From Actinomycetota bacterium (GTDB lineage: Bacteria > Actinomycetota > Acidimicrobiia > Acidimicrobiales > Microtrichaceae), in assembly GCA_009700815.1 (NCBI GenBank), contig WLLG01000153.1, positions 1 through 6,080 of the forward strand: DNA of 6,080 nucleotides. Direction: 5' to 3'. Below are positions 1-5,344 of the stretch, in pieces. The first letter of the stretch is position 1. Each line of letters starts with the position of its first letter. A program made the position numbers and the translations under genes. The notes beneath the pieces are model-generated. The model saw nothing but the letters and a program-made list of their open reading frames with translations, was not told the origin of the DNA and made no database searches.

Positions 1-1
1 A

Positions 2-85
2 CTGGAAGAGTGGCGAGAAGCCTTCACTGCCATTGTTCATCAGGGCGAAACCGGAGCGATCAAAGTGGCATTCGACTACCGCTAG
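2..85 (+). CDS. C-terminal end of a zinc-type (MDR) alcohol dehydrogenase, partial
   Basis: The second forward frame is open from the window edge to a TAG at 83-85 and encodes 27 residues, beginning LEEWREAFTAIVHQGE and ending KVAFDYR. The pattern W-x-x-AF followed by an amphipathic helix, then a short G-x-I-K-V-hydrophobic strand close to the stop, is how many zinc-containing medium-chain alcohol and threonine dehydrogenases end. Such enzymes oxidise alcohols to aldehydes or ketones with NAD(P)+ in the cytoplasm. The zinc ligands and the Rossmann fold lie outside the window, so the family call rests on this tail alone. The gene converges with the amine oxidase gene, leaving only 21 bp between the two stop codons. 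It could belong to the same catabolic cluster, but that is inference. Confidence 0.6.
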   Translation: MEEWREAFTAIVHQGETGAIKVAFDYR

Positions 86-106
86 ATCACAGCCAAAGAG
101 TGCCGC

Positions 107-2053
107 TCAGCCACAGTGGCCAGGTGCACCGTTGCCAGGTGCACAGTGGCCGGGTGGTGAGGGTGGCACATCCAGAGCAGGGTTGCGATCAAAGAATCCG
201 TACGGCATCAACATGAAACCGGTGTACTCGACTGGCATGACTGGCCAGTCCTCGGGTCGGGGAATGTGAGTGATACCGAACGTGTACCAGAGCACAATGT
301 CGGTATCCACAATCTCTCGGTCGGCGGCCGTCCATTCCGGCAGCCCCGCCCCACCCTCATGCTGATTTGGGAACTCGCCCGCAGCGCGCAGTTCCTCAGA
401 GTCAAACGGAGTCACCCAGAGATTGTGCTGAGCGAATCCGGCTCTTCTGGCAACCGAAGACTCCGGCCGAGCCATCAAGGTTGGGGTCGACATCGTGGGA
501 ACCAACTTGTATCCGACCGGCCGGTTGAGGCCGTTGAGCACACCAGGATTTGTTACTCGCCAACTACGACTCGAGGCTGAGTCGGTCTGCCATTTCGCAC
601 CAGACTCGCGCTCGAGCAACTGCGCGTGAGCAGCGAACCCATTCCCCCACGGGTTATCCGGGCCGGCCGGCATGGTCTCGACATGGACTTCCTCAACTCG
701 GTTCTCTTCTCCGTCAACATCGAAATCCAACCGAGCGCAGAACAGATGCTGATGCACAGGCGCCACCACACCAGATGCGATCCGCCCGGCGAACGGGTGA
801 GGCTCAGAATCAGGCAGCCCCTGACTCGACATGATGCCGGTCAGCTTGGCCTCCATCTGGATATTGCCGTCTAAGTAGAGATACCAGAAGAAGCCGTACT
901 CGTAGTTTCCGACCGTTGCGATATGGCTAATCACCAAGCGTCGGCTGCGGCGAACCTCGTGTCTACCAGTCAGCAAATCAACGTGCTTCCAGCCAATTCC
1001 ATAATCCTCTTCGTGCATACAGATCGCATTTGGCACCACCCAGGCGTCGCCTTGTTCGGTAGCCATCGTTGCATCCATGTAGTAGATCTCGCCCAAACAA
1101 TCACAGCCCAGTGTGAGCGATTGCGTCATGCGGCCAAGGCCCCATTCGCCGGCATCAAATGCGTTCTTCCAACCCTGCACCGGACCGGGGTCACCGTAAG
1201 GAACCACCATCTCCGAGATCGAGGCGCGATGCAGGATCTTTCGAACCCGACCGCTGTCGAAGTAACCGAGGTCATGCAAAACCAGACCCTCATACGGGTC
1301 CCACCCAATTCGCAGAGACCACTTCTGCCAAGAGACCAAGTTGTCTTCAACGGTGAAGCTCGCACCCTCTGGCTGCGTGATGGAGATTGGCTTCAAGTCA
1401 GTCCGCAATGGCCCAACATCATCGGGGCCGTAGCGTGCAGGAGTCTGCGGGACCGGGATGGGATCAACTCCGTCAAGCTGAGCGTGATCGATGACTTCGA
1501 TTACTTCTCCAGTGCCAAGATCAACGTGGACCAGCAGTCCCTCTACGGGACGCGCGTAGCCGTTGTCATCGGCAGTAAGTCGAACAAAGCTGATGCAGCG
1601 CGCGATTCGTCGACCTTCTTCGGCTGCAAACCCAAAAGCACCAGCCGGCCAAGGATCAATCTGCACATGCTCCAAGTCGACGATCCCGCGACGAGCCATC
1701 GCTGCGATGTAATCCGGGTGTTCCTTGCAGGCCAACATGGCAATGAACGACTCGCCCATCAACAACGCCGGCCGCATGCCCTCAATGAGCTTGCGTTCCA
1801 GCACCCGCTCCTCAGAAACAGAGATGTGCAGCTCGATCATCGTGAGTTCAGCCCCCGGCAAGACCAGCATCTTGACTGTTCGCAAGACAGGGTCACCTTG
1901 GCTCCAAGCGGCCAGCGATTCCTTTGAAGGCTCCACCAGAATCACGTGGACAACTACGGCCCCCTCCCCTAGGTCTCCAGCCTGAGTAGTTACCTGTTTC
2001 GCAATGAGCACCTCTTCGGCGCTCAGCATGGAGAGCGGATGTGCGGCGCTCAC
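107..2053 (-). CDS. Copper-containing primary amine oxidase (TPQ enzyme)
   Basis: The enzyme oxidatively deaminates primary amines to aldehydes, releasing ammonia and hydrogen peroxide, with copper and a self-made topaquinone cofactor. At 648 residues it is close to Arthrobacter globiformis amine oxidase (AGAO, about 640). The small N2 and N3 domains occupy roughly residues 1-200 and the catalytic beta-sandwich the rest. Visible key residues are the topaquinone precursor Tyr384 in VGNYEYG, catalytic base Asp300 in AFDAGEWGLG, Tyr286 in VPYGDP, and copper ligands His434 and His436 (HQH) and His596 (FGITHIPRPEDWP). Cys319 and Cys345 fit the conserved disulphide. No signal peptide is seen. The start chosen is GTG at 2053, overlapping the SDR stop as GTGA, because it keeps the family-typical HPLSMLSAEEV N-terminus; ATG at 2029 is the alternative. 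The gate residue (AGAO Tyr296) is Ala298 here, and the tail has a doubled PGHC. The substrate is unknown. Confidence 0.96.
   Translation of the reverse strand: MSAAHPLSMLSAEEVLIAKQVTTQAGDLGEGAVVVHVILVEPSKESLAAWSQGDPVLRTVKMLVLPGAELTMIELHISVSEERVLERKLIEGMRPALLMGESFIAMLACKEHPDYIAAMARRGIVDLEHVQIDPWPAGAFGFAAEEGRRIARCISFVRLTADDNGYARPVEGLLVHVDLGTGEVIEVIDHAQLDGVDPIPVPQTPARYGPDDVGPLRTDLKPISITQPEGASFTVEDNLVSWQKWSLRIGWDPYEGLVLHDLGYFDSGRVRKILHRASISEMVVPYGDPGPVQGWKNAFDAGEWGLGRMTQSLTLGCDCLGEIYYMDATMATEQGDAWVVPNAICMHEEDYGIGWKHVDLLTGRHEVRRSRRLVISHIATVGNYEYGFFWYLYLDGNIQMEAKLTGIMSSQGLPDSEPHPFAGRIASGVVAPVHQHLFCARLDFDVDGEENRVEEVHVETMPAGPDNPWGNGFAAHAQLLERESGAKWQTDSASSRSWRVTNPGVLNGLNRPVGYKLVPTMSTPTLMARPESSVARRAGFAQHNLWVTPFDSEELRAAGEFPNQHEGGAGLPEWTAADREIVDTDIVLWYTFGITHIPRPEDWPVMPVEYTGFMLMPYGFFDRNPALDVPPSPPGHCAPGNGAPGHCG
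118..151 (+). repeat. Imperfect hairpin at the convergent gene junction
   Basis: Bases 118-122 (GGCCA) pair with 147-151 (TGGCC). After a small internal loop, 124-130 (GTGCACC) pair with 138-144 (GGTGCAC), leaving a 7-base loop. This gives about 12 base pairs, mostly GC. The hairpin lies 33 nt beyond the stop of the plus-strand alcohol dehydrogenase gene, where it could act as a 3' stabiliser or terminator. No T-run follows it. On the opposite strand it lies inside the last codons of the amine oxidase gene and encodes its repeated PGHC tail, so coding repeats alone could explain it. Confidence 0.35.
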
Positions 2054-2880
2054 TTGGTAGCGCCCGGGCCGACAGGCGGTGTCATACCAAGGTCCGAAAG
2101 GCGCTGCAGCGTGTATTCGGCTGCTCCCTGGAGGAACCCTTCTGGGTCACCGGTCTTTACCGGCGGCAAGTCTGTAAACCAGTCAGGCACGAATGCCTCG
2201 ACCATGTTGGACCCGAGCAGGTCGATCAAGGGTTGAAGGATTGCAGATGCTGGTAGCGCCTCGATATCTGACAACGAAGAGTCGTTATCTGGATGGGCAA
2301 AAAGCTCGGTATCGAGCACACCGGGTTGTAACACGTGAACCCCGATTGGGGTTCCGGCTATTGAAAGGTCGACGCGCAGGCATTCCGCAAAAGCGGTAAT
2401 GGCAGCCTTCGAGGATGCGTAGACAGCCTCAGCCGGCGGACTGAGCCTCGCCGCCACAGACCCGACAAACACAATCTGGCCGCTGTTGTTAGCGAGTGAA
2501 TCCAACAAGCCCAACGTCAGTCGAATCGGAGACTCAAGGTTAATTCTCAACACATCCGAGATCTCATCTGGCCGGTGTTCCCAAGCCCACCTTCGTTTGG
2601 GAATACCGGCGTTGTTCACCAGCACATCAATTCCACCGAACTCCTGGGTCACCGACTCGGCAAACGAATCAAGCGCGTCCAAATCCGCTAGGTCAACTGC
2701 CCACGAACGGCTCTGCGGCGAGAAGGAGTGGATGTCTGCAAGGACTTCCGCCAGACGGTCCTCGCGTCGGCCGCAAATCCCAACAATGGCGCCGCGAGCA
2801 GCAAGTCCTCGAGCCATCTCTGCGCCGAGTCCCGCAGAGGAACCCGTGATCAGAACGCGCTTACCTACTGGGTCAAACAT
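2050..2880 (-). CDS. Short-chain dehydrogenase/reductase (SDR), NAD(P)-dependent
   Basis: A cytoplasmic classical SDR of 276 residues that interconverts an alcohol and a carbonyl using NAD(P)(H). The motifs are complete and in order: TGSSAGLG at 12-19 (dinucleotide binding), Asp63 in AVDLAD, NNAG at 89-92, Asn114 in RINLESP, Ser141, and Tyr154-x3-Lys158 in YASSK, the catalytic tetrad. Arg38 and Arg39 after the second strand hint at NADP preference. ATG at 2880 is chosen over an upstream GTG at 2931 because AAGGTGG lies 6 nt before it and the Rossmann fold then starts at the usual distance from the N-terminus. The gene starts 40 bp after the small acyl-CoA dehydrogenase gene and its stop overlaps the amine oxidase start, so the three are probably one transcript. 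It could oxidise a 3-hydroxyacyl-CoA or an alcohol; the sequence does not settle the substrate. Confidence 0.93.
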   Translation of the reverse strand: MFDPVGKRVLITGSSAGLGAEMARGLAARGAIVGICGRREDRLAEVLADIHSFSPQSRSWAVDLADLDALDSFAESVTQEFGGIDVLVNNAGIPKRRWAWEHRPDEISDVLRINLESPIRLTLGLLDSLANNSGQIVFVGSVAARLSPPAEAVYASSKAAITAFAECLRVDLSIAGTPIGVHVLQPGVLDTELFAHPDNDSSLSDIEALPASAILQPLIDLLGSNMVEAFVPDWFTDLPPVKTGDPEGFLQGAAEYTLQRLSDLGMTPPVGPGATK

Positions 2881-2886
2881 CTTGGA

Positions 2887-2893
2887 CCACCTT
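2887..2893 (-). promoter_or_regulatory. Ribosome binding site of the SDR gene
   Basis: Read on the minus strand this is AAGGTGG, 6 nt before the ATG at 2880. It is the clearest Shine-Dalgarno sequence of the minus-strand operon and decides the SDR start in favour of 2880 over the GTG at 2931, which has no comparable site. Confidence 0.7.
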
Positions 2894-2920
2894 TTTGTCT
2901 TGGCTTGTTGTGTCCGACTC

Positions 2921-4045
2921 TCATAGAACACCTGCGCCGGATTGCACCCGTGCTCTGAGAATCTCAGCCACTCGATCTCTATGCCATGCAGCAGAACCGA
3001 AGCTCACCCGATCTAGCTGTACTCGCTTTAGGTACAAATGCAGGTCACACTCCCACGTGAACCCCATGCCGCCATGAACCTGAAGGGCAGATTTCAACAC
3101 TCGGTCTGCGGCATCAGAACACCAAGACTTGGCTACAGAGGCTGCAAGGGCCGTCTCGGGATCTGCCACCTCGGCACACCATGCCGCCCACCAAGTCGAG
3201 GACCTCATGCCTTCTAGGTCAACCAACATGTCTGCGCAGCGATGCTTCACTGCCTGAAAACTGCCGATTGGTCGCCCGAACTGAACACGCTCCTTGGCAT
3301 GTTCAACCGTGAGATCAAGACAGCGAGAAGCCGCTCCTAGAAGCTCAGCCGAATAGGCAATTGCGCCGCGAGCGATGTAGCGATTGACAAGCTCGGGGCC
3401 ACCAAGTTCTGTAGCCCGGGTGCCATCAAGACTCAGTCGTGCAAGCTCTCGCGTCTGGTCCATCGCAGACTCTGCAGCAGGTCGCGACTGAGCGTCTTGC
3501 TCGATCAGAAAGAGTCTCTCCTGGCCATCACCATCGACGGCTCGCACCACAACAACATCTGCTGATGAAGCGAAGGGAATTGGTTCGGTCTGGCCGCTCA
3601 GGATCCAGCCGGAGGAATCCTGCTTCGCAGCAAGGCAACCAAACCCAGCAGCAGCAATCATGTCGCCGGACACCAGACCACCAATCAAGTCGGATCGACG
3701 CGTCTCTGAAATACCGCCCACCACCAGGGAGATCTCAGTGGGTGACCCGTAACTCAGGACATCAAGAACTAGGAGCTGACCCAAGAGGGGTACCGGGGCC
3801 AAGTAAACCCCTAGTGCCTCTAGAAGTACGGCTGCCTCAACCCAGCCCAATCCAACCCCACCCAACAGCTCCGATGTTGCAATCCCTGACCATCCCTGTT
3901 CCATCAGGCTTGCCCAGAGTTCGCGATCCCAGCCGCCGCCGTTATCGACCACAGCACGAACCCGGGCTGCAGAGGACTGCTCACCTAAGATCTGGTTCGC
4001 AGCCTCACGCAGAACTATCTGATCATCTGACAACTCGAAGTCCAT
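2921..4045 (-). CDS. Acyl-CoA dehydrogenase, small (FadE18-like) subunit of a presumed heterotetramer
   Basis: A 374-residue acyl-CoA dehydrogenase-fold protein beginning MDFELSDDQ, the family's usual N-terminus. A helical N-terminal domain is followed by a reduced beta middle domain near 130-215 and a C-terminal helical domain. RVQFGRPIGSFQAVKH at 253-268 and QVHGGMGFTWE at 322-332 are the FAD-contacting motifs that reach across a subunit interface. The classical catalytic Glu (the iyEGT segment) is replaced around residue 349 by VSFGS, and the SEPxAGSD motif is absent. Such subunits are known to work with a catalytic partner, as in mycobacterial FadE pairs. The likely partner is the divergent gene at 4112. 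ATG at 4045 is preferred over an in-frame TTG at 4054; neither has a good Shine-Dalgarno site, so a near-leaderless message is likely. First gene of the minus-strand operon. Confidence 0.93.
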   Translation of the reverse strand: MDFELSDDQIVLREAANQILGEQSSAARVRAVVDNGGGWDRELWASLMEQGWSGIATSELLGGVGLGWVEAAVLLEALGVYLAPVPLLGQLLVLDVLSYGSPTEISLVVGGISETRRSDLIGGLVSGDMIAAAGFGCLAAKQDSSGWILSGQTEPIPFASSADVVVVRAVDGDGQERLFLIEQDAQSRPAAESAMDQTRELARLSLDGTRATELGGPELVNRYIARGAIAYSAELLGAASRCLDLTVEHAKERVQFGRPIGSFQAVKHRCADMLVDLEGMRSSTWWAAWCAEVADPETALAASVAKSWCSDAADRVLKSALQVHGGMGFTWECDLHLYLKRVQLDRVSFGSAAWHRDRVAEILRARVQSGAGVL

Positions 4046-4053
4046 TAGGACCA

Positions 4054-4059
4054 AGCGTA
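4054..4059 (-). promoter_or_regulatory. Candidate -10 box for the minus-strand operon
   Basis: Read on the minus strand this is TACGCT, a TANNNT match ending 8 nt before the ATG at 4045. Transcription would begin about 2 nt upstream of that start codon, consistent with the lack of a Shine-Dalgarno sequence. No -35 consensus is visible at 17-18 bp spacing. The call is by position and pattern only. Confidence 0.4.
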
Positions 4060-4066
4060 GTGGTCA

Positions 4067-4090
4067 CAACCTGACACGTGCGTCAGTTTG
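4067..4090. promoter_or_regulatory. 24-bp imperfect palindrome, candidate shared operator
   Basis: The left arm CAACCTGAC (4067-4075) matches the reverse complement of the right arm GTCAGTTTG (4082-4090) at 8 of 9 bases. The 6-bp centre ACGTGC adds one more pair. The core is CTGAC-N6-GTCAG. The site lies about 21-22 bp from both candidate -10 boxes, so it covers the -35 position of both divergent promoters. This geometry fits a dimeric regulator, for example of the TetR family common in actinobacterial lipid catabolism, controlling both operons. I do not recognise it as a known motif such as KstR, and no regulator gene lies in the window. Confidence 0.6.
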
Positions 4091-4096
4091 GTGGCC

Positions 4097-4102
4097 TAGC
4101 AT
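4097..4102 (+). promoter_or_regulatory. Candidate -10 box for the plus-strand operon
   Basis: TAGCAT fits TANNNT and ends 9 nt before the ATG at 4112, predicting a 5' leader of only a few bases. Upstream of the ATG there is only a weak AAAGA and no convincing Shine-Dalgarno sequence. The arrangement mirrors the box on the minus strand at 4054-4059. Confidence 0.4.
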
Positions 4103-4111
4103 AAAGATCCG

Positions 4112-5344
4112 ATGGACTTACACCCTCAGGAGCACCACGAATCCCTGCGCTCAGAGTGCCGCGCCTGGCTTCAAGAAAATCTTCCCTGGGAGTACGGCTC
4201 GGGCCTGCCACCGCGGTTCACTGATCTTGGCGAGGAAGTTCTCTTTGGACGTAAATGGCAGCAGCGACTCGCTGCTGGCAAGTGGGTGGGCCTTGCCTGG
4301 CCCGAGGAATTTGGTGGCCGCGCCGCCGGGCCTATGGCCAACTTTGTGGTCCAAGAAGAACTCGCCCGAGCGCGCGCCCCCGAATTGGTCGGCAGAATCG
4401 GAGTCAACCTCGTCGGGCCAACCTTGCTCGCTCACGGAACACCCGACCAACAGCAGCGGTGGCTGCCCAAGATCCTGAATGCCAGTGAGCTCTGGTGCCA
4501 ACTCTTTAGCGAACCCGATGCAGGGTCCGATCTAGCCTCGTTATCTACTCGAGCCGAGCGTGATGAGTCGCTGGGCGGATGGCGTCTTTACGGCCAAAAA
4601 GTCTGGACCAGTTACGCTCAATTTGCTGATCGCGGCTTATGTCTGGCCCGAACCGACGCCACGGCAGCCAAGCATCACGGCATCTCGGCGTTTGCTGTAG
4701 ACCTCAGCAGTGAAGGAATCGAGATTCGGCCGCTCGTGCAGGCAACCGGCGAGGCTGAATTCAACGAGGTGTTCTTCGATGGCGCTTTCGTTGCTGATGA
4801 TGCCCTGATCGGCCCCGTGGATGAGGGCTGGAGAATCTCTCAATCAACGTTGGGCCACGAGCGTGGAGTAAACCCACGCCAACTAGTGATTCATATCCAA
4901 CACCTTGAGGAGTTGCTCCTGTTGGCTCTCCGAAAGGATTCCTTCTCCGATCATCGCCTGCGGCAGAAACTGGCCGCTGCCTTTACTGAGGTCAAACTCT
5001 TTCAACTCCACAACTGGCGCTCACTCACCCGACTCGAATCCGGACGCCCGCCCGGCCCTGAAGGCTCGGCACTCAAGCTGTACTGGTCACAAATGTCTCA
5101 ACGTCTCCACGACACGGTGATGGAGGTGCTCGGCGAAGAATCCTCGTTGTGGCGCGGGGCGACGGGCATCGAAGGCGACGGGGAATGGCAGCGATCTTGG
5201 CTGTACTACCTGTCTTCTTCGATTTTTGCGGGCACCAACGAGATTCAGCGCACCATTATTGGTGAACGAGTTCTGGGGTTACCACGAGAGCCTCGAGAGC
5301 CTCGAGAGCCAACCGTGAGCCGAACAGGGAGCACCACACCATGA
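4112..5344 (+). CDS. Acyl-CoA dehydrogenase, large (FadE17-like) catalytic subunit
   Basis: A 410-residue flavoenzyme subunit of the type that introduces an alpha,beta double bond into an acyl-CoA. The N-terminal helical domain contains VGLAWPEEFGG (59-69). The middle domain has LFSEPDAGSD (131-140) and GQKVWTSY (161-168) for flavin and substrate contact. Glu250 in TLGHERG falls where isovaleryl-CoA dehydrogenase has its catalytic Glu254. The classical Glu is Ala373 in FAGTNEIQR. It lacks the RxQFGxPI and QxxGG FAD motifs, which the divergent small subunit possesses, so the two probably form one alpha2beta2 enzyme. From memory, Mycobacterium tuberculosis echA13-fadE17-fadE18 combines the same three families. 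The C-terminus GLPREP is normal for the group but is extended by tandem REP repeats. The stop overlaps the crotonase start (ATGA), so translation is probably coupled. Confidence 0.94.
   Translation: MDLHPQEHHESLRSECRAWLQENLPWEYGSGLPPRFTDLGEEVLFGRKWQQRLAAGKWVGLAWPEEFGGRAAGPMANFVVQEELARARAPELVGRIGVNLVGPTLLAHGTPDQQQRWLPKILNASELWCQLFSEPDAGSDLASLSTRAERDESLGGWRLYGQKVWTSYAQFADRGLCLARTDATAAKHHGISAFAVDLSSEGIEIRPLVQATGEAEFNEVFFDGAFVADDALIGPVDEGWRISQSTLGHERGVNPRQLVIHIQHLEELLLLALRKDSFSDHRLRQKLAAAFTEVKLFQLHNWRSLTRLESGRPPGPEGSALKLYWSQMSQRLHDTVMEVLGEESSLWRGATGIEGDGEWQRSWLYYLSSSIFAGTNEIQRTIIGERVLGLPREPREPREPTVSRTGSTTP
5285..5311 (+). repeat. Three tandem copies of a 9-bp coding repeat (Arg-Glu-Pro)
   Basis: The unit CGAGAGCCT occurs at 5285-5293 and 5294-5302, then with one final-base change at 5303-5311. 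It is in frame and encodes (REP)3 at residues 392-400 of the large acyl-CoA dehydrogenase subunit. Relatives commonly end near GLPREPR, so replication slippage probably expanded the tail. The near-identical codons suggest the expansion is recent or still unstable. Confidence 0.85.
5326..5331 (+). promoter_or_regulatory. Ribosome binding site of the crotonase gene
   Basis: AGGGAG lies 9 nt before the ATG at 5341, inside the end of the upstream dehydrogenase gene. Together with the ATGA overlap it supports the chosen crotonase start and coupled translation. Confidence 0.6.

Noticed and set aside
86..106. Intrinsic terminator between the converging stop codons
   Set aside because: The 21-bp gap contains no inverted repeat and no T-run on either strand.
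923..1927. Long forward open frame (334 codons) opposite the amine oxidase gene
   Set aside because: It lies wholly antisense to a gene with every catalytic residue of its family in place, and its translation shows no recognisable domain or biased composition typical of a real protein.
2878..2931. Upstream GTG start for the SDR that would add 17 residues
   Set aside because: The extra residues are not family-like, there is no good ribosome binding site, and AAGGTGG stands 6 nt before the ATG at 2880.
3439..4074. Forward open frame (211 codons) opposite the small dehydrogenase subunit
   Set aside because: Its translation is rich in Arg, Ser, Pro and Gln with no motif, as expected from the complement of a GC-rich gene, and it would run through the divergent promoter.
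4067..4090. KstR or KstR2 cholesterol-regulon operator
   Set aside because: The arms (CAACCTGAC / GTCAGTTTG) do not fit the KstR consensus TnnAACnnGTTnnA or the KstR2 pattern as I remember them, so only a generic palindromic operator is called.
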